NCBI GenBank assembly: GCA_038503075.1
Contig: JBCAML010000007.1
Location: 1,302,001-1,366,000, forward strand
Source: Gyromitra esculenta
Lineage: Eukaryota > Ascomycota > Pezizomycetes > Pezizales > Discinaceae
Reading direction: 5' to 3'
Length of the DNA: 64,000 nt
Shown in pieces: positions 10,236-22,143 of this stretch. The position numbers and the translations under genes are program-made. A model generated the notes under the pieces. It ran no database searches and was not told the DNA's origin. It saw nothing but the letters and a program-made list of their open reading frames with translations. Every line of letters begins with the position of its first letter. Position 1 is the first letter of the stretch.

Positions 10236-13200
10236 TACCTATAATCTAATACTAAGGGCTTTTGTCTCATAATTCATCACTCGTTGGCTATTTCCAATTT
10301 ATCTTATCGTCATTAGGGCAAACTAGAGACTAAAGGCCAATTTCACTCTACGGAACTGATTTATTGCCTATAAAGGATAGTCTTGCGTACATATAAACGT
10401 AGTTGTAACTAAACAAACAGTGCATGCAGCCAATACGGGTAGAATTTATACCTTTTACAAGGGGCAACAAGGGGAAGTAATTAAGTTTCCTCAAAGTTCA
10501 CTCTAGACGTAAAGCGACACTAAATACATATACGAAATGACGAAAAGTTTCTATCTAGAGAAACCCTCTCTCGGGCAAATCCGTATCGGACGCAAACTAT
10601 CCAGATGGCCGCGGCAGGCATCCCCATCGCTAAGTTATATCAACACACCAAAAGTAGCGACTTATAATTCGCAATCATTTTGATCTTTGTTTTCTTTGAT
10701 AACGGAGATGATATATGAGACTGATGCCCACGATGGATCGTAGGATCGAAAGACGCAATAGCCTCAGGAAATACCTATAGCTTCGATTCTGCAGAGACAA
10801 AACACTGAGTGCCTACGGAATGTGTGGAAATAGCAAATAGGTACGTGTGGCAGGTTCCTGGTAAATGCACTGGGCTGGTAGTACATACACGAGTGATCGA
10901 ATGTGAACTTATCAAGGCCGCATGGATTTTTATGGGATTTGAAGTAAATTAAGCCAATCATTGCTGTAAGCAGAATGTGTAATTAGGTGTGCAGCTGCAG
11001 CATCCTTTGTTTTTTTTGTGCTTTTTGTTTTGTTTTGGTTGGATATTCCATCTTCCGAGGCACGGAGGTAGGAGAACAAATTCCTACTCGGAGCCCGTCG
11101 CGAAAAAGTTCAAAATTCCGGACTACCCGGAAACGATTTAGACTGACGACTCGGGACTGGCCTGATCGATTCCCGGGATCGTGGTTTAGAAGATATGCTA
11201 ATAAATAAATAAAATTACGAACACCGTATCTGCACCTGGTGGGTGTGGTTGGTTACCATGTGAGGAATCCCTGCACGGGGGAAAAAAAAGGTTAAGGAAC
11301 GCAGATTGGACTTCCATCGGACACGCCTTCGGCAGAGTATCTCAGGGACGCCGCATACGCACTGGTGGCTTGCGATCCGCTTACCAATCACGACGAGATC
11401 CGATGTAAATACGCCCTTGGAAGCTCCGCAAGTTCTGTTAATCGCTCTAAGCAGTGGTTCTATTGGTATGATAGTGGTTTTTTGGGGCGGCATTCAGTGC
11501 GTTCCGATTTGATATGATAAGATGCAGGAAGCGTCCTTTGGAGAGGTTCAGCTGAAATATGGTTTCTTTTTGTGATACACAGATCAGTTCTCCGATTTAC
11601 GAGCACCTAGTGTCTCTATTTATCCAATAATATCCAATGGAGCTGCTTGGTGGCGTTCGTGATATCTAAGCCCAGAAACCTAGAAAGGCTTCAGTCTCAT
11701 CTACGAAGCATGTTGGTAATGTGATTTATAGCGACAAAGGAGATAAAACCTAGCGTCATCCAACTCTCCTACGCCAAGTCAGGGCCTAAGACACTTGACA
11801 AATAGCTGAAAATACTCAAGAATTTATTTGTTAGATCTCTAGCAGCGACCCGTCACATTTTTTCGACGCAGATGTAACTGTATGATCGTTGGATGTTTGC
11901 GGCAAGAATAAGATTCCGCGGATTCGAAGTCACATTTGTTTGTTGTTGTGACAGCACGGCCGCGGGAGATTCTAGTATTTTCATGGCAAGGTAAAAATCT
12001 CAGCCTCTCTATTACTTCGTATGTGATGGTGTAGGTGACCCAGCGGTACGGACATACGTGATACTGGTTCCATATCGGTAAAATATACATATCCCCGATG
12101 TGCCTTATCCGATCCTGTGGGCTTATTCCAAGCCTTTAAGAGAGATATAAACAAACTTGCGTGAAGATTATCCCGTCCCTGTCTGTTCAATTACCGAGCC
12201 CCATACCCCAGTGTTCGGAAATTAATACCGTGCGGATTCATGGATCGTCACTCGCCTACCAGTTCAGAGCAAGGATATAGACTGGAGGGATAGAGCATTT
12301 ACACAAAACCAAGCCTAAAGCATACATGTAGTATTAAACCGATTGATTTTCATAATGATACGAAATATTCACAGACCCCAAGTCAATTTCCGGTCAAGTG
12401 GTGCATATGTGCGGATTCAGAAGTTGATTTTCTCATGCAGAGTGTGGGTTTAAACAACAAACATCCCAGCAGTTGATGTTATGCAATTTCATTTTCTTGT
12501 CTTGCCGTGTCGGCCCTAATTGCACGATCTCATATTTTCTACGTGTACCCCAGACGTACCAGCTTCACGATTTTGGTAATCAAACAAACCACTGGACGAT
12601 CGCACCTCTAATTCCATTTTGCGGGTTGAATGCCCCATGCCCTAGTTATATAGATTCGGGTGACATTCGAAGGATAAAGAACTACCGGGCCTCGCTTATT
12701 GTTCCCATCCAAGTTAGGTCGATTCCAAAATTGATACGCGCTATTGGCCACGTACGCGCCTTAGGCTGACTGCAGCACTTCTGATTGGTGGTACTATCCT
12801 AGTAATCACGAAAAAAGGGTTTTTAAAATAAATAATCTGAGATTTTGGTTTGTTTCTTCTGTGTATGAGGAAAAAAAAAACCAATCCCTTCAGGAACCGC
12901 CAGTTTGGATTCAAGTGCGTCATAGAAGGGGCGAAACAAAGTTGATTCATCTTGGTGCATTCTCCGCGATTAGAGCATACTGACAGCAATCACTCCTTCT
13001 GTTTGCCGCCAATAAGCGCGCTTAATAACTTTCGACTTCCTGTATTCGTCAAGGTATACCGTACGCACACAGAGTTAGTATAGGTTGAGCACCTACCGAT
13101 AATGTAGGTTCTCGTAATTAGCATAAATGTTAACCAAAGACAGGGACGGAGGCAGTTCCCGTGCCATGGATCCAAAACCCGGGGATAAACGTAATGTCTG

Positions 13201-13411
13201 AGACATCCATGTTACCGATTCGATCAGTGCGTTACTGTTTCTATGTACCTGCAGTTGAAGCGTCACATGTAATTAATCACAATTAATACAACCCCCAGAA
13301 GTGGAATTCGCATACATTTTACTAGGTAAATATGTTATTGACTATGACGGATTGGAACGAAGTTGACTAATAAGTGTCATGACCTCCGTTTACTGGCTAG
13401 ATCTTCATCTA
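10236..13411. other. Long gene-free stretch, probably decayed repeats
   Basis: Overlapping frames of 60-98 codons occur on both strands with no protein similarity I recognise. A stretch of higher GC (about 11060-11190) stands out from AT-rich surroundings. TACATGTA occurs at 12323. This may be old transposon sequence, but no family can be named. Confidence 0.4.
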
Positions 13412-13544
13412 CTCGTGCTCTAGCATAAGTACCTGAAAATGCCTTTTGGTGGCAGAGTTTTTTAATTCGTCCCGCAGCAGCGCTTCAAAATTTGGTTGGC
13501 CAAAGCCTTACCCTTGTTTTCAGGTACTTATGCTAGAGCACAAG
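13412..13544. mobile_element. 133-bp MITE, copy 1
   Basis: Terminal inverted repeats of about 27 bp, starting CTYGTGCTCTAGC and ending ACCTGAAAA, differ at one base. TA flanks both sides (13410-11 and 13545-46). The element has the same length as those at 55094 and 59187, and a related internal core (AATTCGTCC here) begins at the same offset of 52 bp. No coding capacity. TIRs are the best preserved of the three copies. Confidence 0.85.
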
Positions 13545-13900
13545 TACACAACCGTGCTGGAGAACGTTTAATTAATTGCACTCGAACTTGAGAGGTTCTA
13601 ATTCACTCAAATTCTTCGGGTTTCTGTTCCATGCACTGTGGAGATAAAAGGACACGCCTTATTTCCCGGAAACGGTAACTTTATTCATAAGATTAGCGTC
13701 ACCGCTCTAGATGGAGGATATATTGTACTGCTGTGGTGTGACGTGGTTATAGTAGGCAGGGATCCGAAAGCCGTAAATGCTGTGAAACATTGACCAACTG
13801 ACGTCTACGGTTTTTAACTGCACCCACAAATGGATCTCGTGGGAGGAGAAATTATTTAGCACGATATTATTAGGTCTTCGGAACTAAAGGCTCATCTCTA
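13545..13900. other. Intergenic, 3' flank of F-box gene
   Basis: No gene seen; it presumably contains the 3' untranslated region of the minus-strand F-box gene. Confidence 0.4.
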
Positions 13901-15545
13901 TCAGAGTGATCGAGTGTACGCTTCACCCGTATTTACATTTTTCCCAACAATCCATCGTTCCCAGTGTTTCCGCTGAGACTGAGAAACAGTAAACCCGTAG
14001 TCCTCCAGATCCTCATCACTATCGGTCTCGTCGAGAGTTCCGAGGCTCCCAAAACTAGCGTTAGCAGCGTTACCATAGGATGACAAGCCGCTTGAAGACC
14101 CAGTATCCTCAGACGAAGTAAACACATTCCCGTATATAACGTCGTCGTCTGCTTGTGATGGGTGTATGTGACTGTTACTGTCGACGCTCAGCCCATCAAG
14201 CTCAACCCCGTAATCGTAATCGTCCTCGCTGCTGGTATCGCTATAGGTCTCGATATACGCTGCTTTCCTAACGTATTCCCTTTCATAGCCAATATCCTGT
14301 AGCCCCACCCACTCCAGCCTTCTCATGTGTGTCTTTAATGCAACAACTATATCTTTCCACTGGCTACCGTCCATAAGATATACTTCTGATAGCCTGAACC
14401 CCTTCAGAGTATCTCGATGCCGTTGGGCAATCTCGATGATTTCTTCGGCTCTCAGCATCCACGAGCCTATCCCTAGAACTCGAAGTTTCCTCCATACAGT
14501 TTCATGAAATACGTCGTCCAACGGGAGCCGTACTGGTAAGCCTGGGGTAAATCTGAGATATAACGTTGACAAGTTTTCGGAGTACAAGCAAAATAGCTTG
14601 AAAAACGCAGATAGTGGTGATATGTGTCCTTTCAAACGGGTCTCAGCTGTGTCTAGGTAGCTTCGATCGGGTCTTTCGTCAAACGTAACATCCAAATGTG
14701 TCAATTGTCGCCAATTCACCGCGGCTGGGCCTGGTCGCTGCATTCCAGAGGTTATCTCTAATAAACTCTGGGGGCTTAATGTTGGGCTTGAGAATGATGA
14801 TATTGGAGGCTTTCCGTGTATAATTGCTAAAAGCAAAGTATCCACAGCGTGCAGGCATGCGGGGATCCAGCGGCAATCGATATATTCCCAATCATCAAAA
14901 CTGGAAGCCAGGTTTCGTAAAACGATGTCCTTGTGTACCATGACAGACAGGAGCTGGATTGATTGCAACGAAGTGAACGCTTTCATTGCCTTTTTTAGAA
15001 CCATAAGGTCGTATGAATTACGCATAACGTCCTGCTGTTCCTTATATACCGTTGGGTAATAAAAGGGTTCTCGGTCTTCGAACATTATCTGGCGAAGTTT
15101 ATTGGAAAATCGAAGGGAACGATCTGCTCTAAAGGCATCAAAACCTTGGCTTCCTATTCTTCAAATTAACGTTTGAGGGCAAGCACTTGAACAGAGCTTT
15201 TGCCTTACCTTGGTCATAAAGGTATGGCATCAGGTAAACGAATTTTTTGACGTGTCTTGCAAGCTTGGGATTTTCTGCTAAACGTTCCAATCGACCAAAG
15301 CTTCTTACATTGAACCTTAATCCTATACTTCTGAAAAGATACGGCGCGGCCAGCTCGCTGAATCTCTTACACACCAACCGCAATCGAGCAAAGTGCTGTT
15401 TGGAATCTATATGTTCCGGCTTGTATGGGCGTGGGCGTGCCCATGGATTGGCTCTAGGAAGCTCTTGAAGGCCAGGCTCGAATTGATTGAGAATCTCGTT
15501 GAATACTTCTGTTGGAAGAGTTTCCATTGTGTGGGATTCATGCAT
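13901..15545 (-). CDS. F-box domain protein
   Basis: Two exons, 15545-15209 and 15123-13901, give a 519-residue protein. The intron (85 bp) has donor GTAAGG and acceptor AGCAG, and the frame is kept. Residues about 7-75 form an F-box: METLPTEVFNEILNQ, then HFARLRLVCKRFSELAAPYLFRSI, matching the LP-E-I-L and L-VCK-F positions of the family. After this come leucine-rich but irregular segments and an acidic Ser/Asp/Tyr-rich C-terminal part. Such proteins link substrates to an SCF ubiquitin ligase through Skp1; the target is unknown. A second start, Met7, is also plausible. The stretch 15209-15123 contains several alternative AG sites, so the exact acceptor should be treated with some care. Confidence 0.82.
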
Positions 15546-18285
15546 TGAACACAGGGTAGTGAACGTGGGGTAGAAAATAAATAAAATCGTAGAGATCTTT
15601 GAAAGGGATATTTCCGGATATGAGGAAAGCCAAGAACAGGTGAAAATTGGACAATAAGATGAACAGATAACGAAAGAGCGAGGTGCAAAGGCGAAGAGGT
15701 CAGAGACCTGCCATTTAATAAATATCTACTAAGGACATTAGGCGCCGCCTGGCTGGCGCATGGGGATAAATCCGCTTGAGATGAGCAACTGGGGTGAGGG
15801 TTTACGAGCATTCACTGGAGGACGACTTGACAACAGGAGCCAGCAGTATCAGAACAGGAGTAGGGGCAAAATAGGACAGTTGTGAGAATTTTAGGAGTCC
15901 GCAAAGATAATCCTTGTCGTCTTCGAAAGAGCGCGCTGTCGACAGGACAAAAACGAACGATCGGTCCGAGACGCAATAATCAAGAAAGTCAGGGAGAGAC
16001 TGAAAGGAGGGGAGGTATGGGGAGCAAAGCCACAGCAGGGCGGAGGTGGAAGGCAGGACGAGGGTTAGGGTTGTATAGCAGGGGGATAAGTGGCCATAAT
16101 CCAAAGATAGAGTCGATGCAAGAGCAGGTAGGCGACCGCTGGTTTTCTTTTCGTCTGCCAATCCGGAATTATGATGTACCACACCAGTGCCCACATGACT
16201 TGAAGGGCTCCAAAGCATGCACCCGCCAACGGGTATGCACATCACCACCCTGTACTCTTTAGCCGCCCACCAACCAATTCAACTCCAAAAACAACAGCCC
16301 TCACCCGAGTCGAACATCATCTCCACACCCTCTTTTTCATATGTTCACTCACCTCGAGGTACTGATGCTTTTCTCCGTTCCATGGGAAAAGTAATGTGCC
16401 ACCGTACTGGCTCCCCCATTGTGTTGCATCTCCCCAGCCTCAATTCCAGATGGTATCGGTGCTAGCGTTCTCCGTCCAGTTAGTGTTGATCCAAATCGAG
16501 AACGACACCCACCCCCCCAAAAAAATCAGCAAAGGTAAGTCCTGTATACCGACAAAATGGTTAAAGAGGGTACATCTAGATGGAAACATCAACCAGTTGC
16601 CCCTGCAGCCACCTTCAAACATTCTTCGTTATAAATGTCCTAGAAAAAATATTTGCGGACCAATGCTTGATTGACGCGACATTCAGATTTATTTGCGGGG
16701 CCAAGCATCCTCAGAAATCTTGCAGGAAGATAAAAAAAAATCCCTCAGCAATGTCTCGAGTACATAAAATTCATAAAAATATTGTAACCCCCACCAATTT
16801 CGGACCCAATTTTATGATCGGTTGCATCGGTAAGGATCCCGGGGGCTGCAGCTATTGCGATCAAAAATTCGAATCCATACTTCCCCGGCTATGGCTGCTG
16901 TCGCTAGGCCAAAAACTGCCATTCCCTACTGAAACTTCCCTGTACATACACGCCTCAAGTCAGCTGTCAGCTGTATGTATGTATATAATAATACTCTTCA
17001 GCGACGCTGAATGCAAGAATAATCATCATAAAACAAAAGTATTATAGCCTAGTGCGTTGTTTATGCTGAGGAAGGATTGCCTAGAGAAAAGTCTTGGGGA
17101 GAATTTGCATAGCACGCTTGGAGTATTGAGTGATAATAGTCACAGTGTGGGAAAGAAAATTAGTAATTGATTTGCATAGGTAAGTACTTGTTCTGCAGGT
17201 TAAAATGAGATTGTTAGGGATTCAAGATGTGAATCTGATAGAATACCATAACATCGGGTCGAGCTGGCAAAATTCAAACCGTGTGACACGAAGAAACAGG
17301 GAAAGTACCTAAGAGCAAATGATACAGCTCATTGTCAGAGCTGGCATAGGTATGTGAGACCAAGCAGGAACGGAATGGAGCCTGCAATGCATGATTTCTG
17401 CGGAGAAATTGATGCTGACGTATCTGATCCTTTTGATGACAACAATCTGGGGTATATCTCGGCTCACAAAGGATGTTTCTGAAGTGGCGTAGGACGCATT
17501 GAGAGTCCCGTAAAACGTGGCACAAGCTTGGATTCGTTGTGAAGGATATAGCCAAGGAGTACTGCAAGGCAAAAGAACGGCTTTAGCTACCTCGAAGACT
17601 TTTGGTTCCATGTACTTCTCCTATGATTTCGAGTTGTCTCAAGTGTAAGAAATATCACGTTTGATCCAATAAGTATTTCGGACGAAAAATCGGATCGGGT
17701 GCAGGTTGGTCCGGCCTAAGCCGCAAAGTGACAGCCTTGCCAGTAAACAAAATGACCTTCTCGATTGCCGCACGTATGTTGGTGCAATGGTGACGATGCC
17801 TTATCCAGCATTGACATCTGCCATCATACTGCGTGCAGCTCCAGATCACTATGCATATGCAGCCGTGCTTTTTGATCCATCTTTGTGCCGCATTTATTGA
17901 AAATTATCGTGTCCACTAGAGGAAATAACCCCTGCTCAAGTGCAATTGATCTACGGGAGGGATTGTCAACTCCGTGCGCGTGGGGTTCATAAGGCCGAGG
18001 AATCATCCCTTACTCTATGTCCCTGTGCGTCGCGAAATCTGGAAAGCAATTGGAATCGTGGGTACGAGAGTCTGCATCGCGCAGCTCCTGACAACAGTTC
18101 CTGACAGCAATCTGATTTGGTTAGGTGGTCATCGCACGAAGCCTTGCGTGTCGTGGTATGGAATGTGTGGGGAAGCTGGACATCCGTAGTCAAAGATGAG
18201 GTGTCGTTCGGATTAACGTCGCTAAGTTTGCTGAGTGGTCCAAGACACCCCACGTTCACATGCCATGTCTTTCGGGGTTTTATTT

Positions 18286-18305
18286 CTTCCTTCCTTCCTT
18301 CCTTT
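18286..18305. repeat. (TTCC)n microsatellite
   Basis: About five consecutive TTCC units in a pyrimidine-rich stretch. No function is apparent. Confidence 0.7.
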
Positions 18306-21300
18306 TCTTTTTTCCGATCTCCCGAAGGAGCCTCCTCCTTCCTTTTCTTTTCTTCGCGTACCGTCCTCGCTTTCGTGTGTGAGCATGTAGACTAACTCAC
18401 TTCCCGTATGACTGAAATTTGGTGATCCAGGATCTGGAACAACTGCCTATCAATGCCAACCCATATTCTACAAATGACAGCAGATGACCTGGGACCTTAG
18501 TTCCTGCATCATCAGCACATGAGTGTACAACAAGCCGCTTGATGGGATACTTGTGCACCGAGTGGACCAAGAGGAAAGTGCACATACGCGCACCTTGCGG
18601 ACGGACGGCAAACGATGAGTTACTTAGGACAACAAAAGGAGCAGGCATGAGAACTGAAAAGAACAGCAGCAAGTGCAGCGAGACGCATGTGTGGCACGAT
18701 TCTCCGATTTCTGTTTCATGTCCAATACCAGTAGGGTAACGGAACCTATGGTGGACGCTGCACGAGAAGATTCCAAACAAATAGGAAAAGCAAAAGCAAG
18801 AACTGGCAACATTAAGCGCGCTGCTAGAATTACACCGATTATGAGACGTATCTGCGTCAATTTTTATACAGGTCTTTTGCTGTTATTCGATCACTCGTTG
18901 AAGCCATGACTAGGGCCGATATTGTTGTTCGTAATCCATGAGGGCGTACAGGATAAACCCCGAAAAAGCCGGGGAAGTCCTTAGCATGTGTAATGCACAA
19001 CAATACGATGTTGCTGGCGATTCTGGCCAGCATTCTTTAAGGCTACCCCAACCACAGACAGCTGATATTTACGGCCAAGAGTGCAGTTTATTACCTCGCC
19101 GACCAGTTTGTAAGGCCAAGTTGGCGAGGGCATGCATCATAAACTTTAGATCCCACCTATAGATTTGATGATGCCTTGATGAAGGTTACATACAATAAAT
19201 GTCAACAAACTGTGGTGATGTGGCTCAACATCATCTACACCCAAAATGAAAATAAGCAACGAAAGATAATGGCCTCTTGATAGAAAGAAAACAGTTGAAA
19301 GGATTCCTGATCCGTCCGCTTGAAAGCTACTCTTACCATCGTCAGGCCGCGCGGTAAGATGTCCGTATTTCTATTAATGGCCCTGCAACCCTCAGTATCA
19401 GTTTCCATGCTTGGCACCCAGCCAGAGTGAAGTTTTTATCGAATTGGCTCTCAGTAAAATTGGACATTTAGCTTATGAGTTGTTCATTATGACTTTCCTG
19501 CGTGATGTGTTCCTTTGACTGGCCGCCATTCTGACTTTTAAAGTGAGGAGGTTGAAATATATCAACATTGAGTTTTGCTTTTCGATGTATATGCAAGCCA
19601 CTAGTGTATGGGCAAGGCTGTAAGTCAGCCGCAATTTTCAGCAGTTCATCTGGTAATTCTGGTGCCAATCCTGATCCATAATCTGACTACACACACCAGC
19701 CTCCACGAAGATCCATATGTCATCTTGTCCTACCACAATGCACTATCTTTGAACATGCCTCCAGATCGGGCTGCAGAAAGCTTGTTCTGTCAGTATGGTG
19801 GCTGGTATATTTCTATTTTTGGAAGGTTCATATCCATTCAGAATTTAGACCAATTCATAAAGCGTGGCAGCTGTTAAATGACGAGGGCTCTCAAAGAAGC
19901 ATTCTACCAATAGCTTATGCTTGCACAAGATTATCGTGTCACAAAGACTCAGGCAAACGTTCACATCGCGGCAAGGAGTGAGAGACCATGACCCTGGTAC
20001 TAGGTTTCTAAATATACGGTCTGATACTGTTACAGACTCATATCTGGATCGAGGTGATGTTTTCATCGGAGGGTTTTCTTTCGATCGAGTTTAGATGTCT
20101 AAATCTTTATGGAAGGTGTACCTACGAAGTGCTGACCTGTTCTGCAGTAGTGTATCCTCAGAATCACAACTCGTCACTCATTAATGAAACGGTCAGCGTG
20201 CTTTTTAATAGGACTGAAGCTATGAGACCTTCCAAAATCAGTCAATGGGAGCAGAGTAACATATACCCTAAATAAAAAACAGCGCTAGCGTCATAGTTTT
20301 AGTATTACGTACATCCAGTCGGTGGTACTGGCTGTTGGTAGCTTGGATTCTTCGCGGTGAGACAAGATGACTTGACGAGTGCAGCCCAGTTGATCCGGAT
20401 CTGCCGTTACATGGCGCAGGAGAAGATAAAATGCCACTGGGTACCTACTTGACATCATAAGGCAAAGACCAGCGACGGGATTGCTGCATGGGTAGGATAT
20501 CAAATTTGACGGGCAGACGATGAGGCACATGAGTATGTGCTCTATGCCTTTAGAATATGGTAGAATGAGACGCGAGGGATATATTGCTAAGTACTCTCAC
20601 TTTCATCTAAGACCCTGTTGCGATAGCATGAAGCACTGAGACTGGCTCTTCTTCTGGGAACACAACCCGAGCCAATGTAATAGGATGTGGAAAAAAAACA
20701 AGAGATCTGCCTGAAACTTTTCATTAGCAACCTTAAAGGTTAAAGCAATATAGTCCGTCGTATTGTGTTTCAGAACCGGCTGTAGCCGGTACCTGAGCGA
20801 AAGATAACGAAAAACAAAAAGTCGGGAAAGTGGAGTGATTAGAAGGACCATAGAATAAGCCATGATATATTAGCCTAAGTTATTCGTAGAATCCCTCAAG
20901 ATACATGTACTTGTCGGTTTCGTAAGCACATATTCCCAGGTGCGACGTTACGAGCAGATGGAATTTTTTTTTTCTCGTTCTATGCATCATGTATGTATGG
21001 TGTTGACCAATCGGTACATACTTCCATGTGGTAAGGAACACACAAACGGTGGTGCCTGGTGCAAGTTAACCTTCATAATAATCATCATAAACAACCTTGT
21101 GGCTTGAACCTCTCTCATAACATGTTTAATGTGGCCCCCCCCCAAGCCACATATCTCTAGCCTTTAGATGACTTGAGGATATCTCGTAGGTTGCATTGTA
21201 AGACGTACATGCAGTAGAATATATTGATTATTCTCAACCTTACAGATGCACAATTTAAAGTTTTGTCTGATAGGCTGGGGCCGCGGGTTGCCATCAGGGT

Positions 21301-21419
21301 TCTACCTTGAAGCGCCAGCCGTGAAGTAACCGGGGGGAGGGGGGGTCTAGGCTTTCATCCAGTACTTCATATGCTGGTGAAAACAGGCTGTGAGGATTAT
21401 TCTGGAGGATTAGTTACAC

Positions 21420-21439
21420 ATCGTATCGTATCGTATCGT
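21420..21439. repeat. (ATCGT)4 microsatellite
   Basis: Four perfect units of the pentamer ATCGT in intergenic DNA. Confidence 0.75.
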
Positions 21440-22143
21440 TTGCCTGTCTCTCTATCCCAGACGAAAAGTTTTTTCTTCTTCTTTTCTTTTCCATAATTAT
21501 TAAACTTTTAATGAGAGAATTATGGCTGGGGTGTTAGATTATTAACGCAAGCTAGATCGATCGTCTGGTGTCTTAGAGAAAAACGAATAGGTAAGTGATG
21601 TATAATTGAGTGATAGTTTATGATCCAAATGACAATCATTACCCCCCCCCCAATTTTTTTTTTTTCTCACACGAAAACTCAGCCATGTCTATTGTCGCCA
21701 TACCTCTCTCAATTTTCCCTCGCTCCCCGCGATATACTATCAACAATACCATAAATACCACCCTTACATCAGAACCAAAAGCAGAAGAAACAAGCCTCCC
21801 AAAAAGGTACCAGCCTCTCAGAAAAAAAAACCAAATCGCTAGAGGAACATGCACGCATAATCCGATGAGAAAAAAACCCAAGAGAAAGAGACAAAAAGTA
21901 AAAAAAGAATCATGAACTAATCCTTATCATAATAAATTTTAAAAGGTAGCAAAAAAAAAAAAGCCTTACCATACGATACTAAACCGTACCAAGCTAAACG
22001 TAAAAAACAAGCGACATGCTTGTGCCCATAATAAAAGCAACAGATATAGCCACATCTCCTTCCCTCTCTCTCCTCACTTTAAACAACTACAAACAAGCCC
22101 CCCCCCCCGGAATTTTTCAATTCTAGATCCACAATCCAATCGA

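Larger units (their letters stand above)
15546..22143. other. 6.6-kb gene-free region
   Basis: Up to about 16200 this is likely promoter and leader of the F-box gene. The rest shows only short frames on both strands with no recognised domain. It contains a telomere-like GGGTTAGGG (16062), a TTCC microsatellite (about 18286), an ATCGT microsatellite (21420), TACATGTA at 20902 and C/T homopolymer runs near 21642-21666. The last 200 bp are the 3' side of the WD40 gene. Confidence 0.4.
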
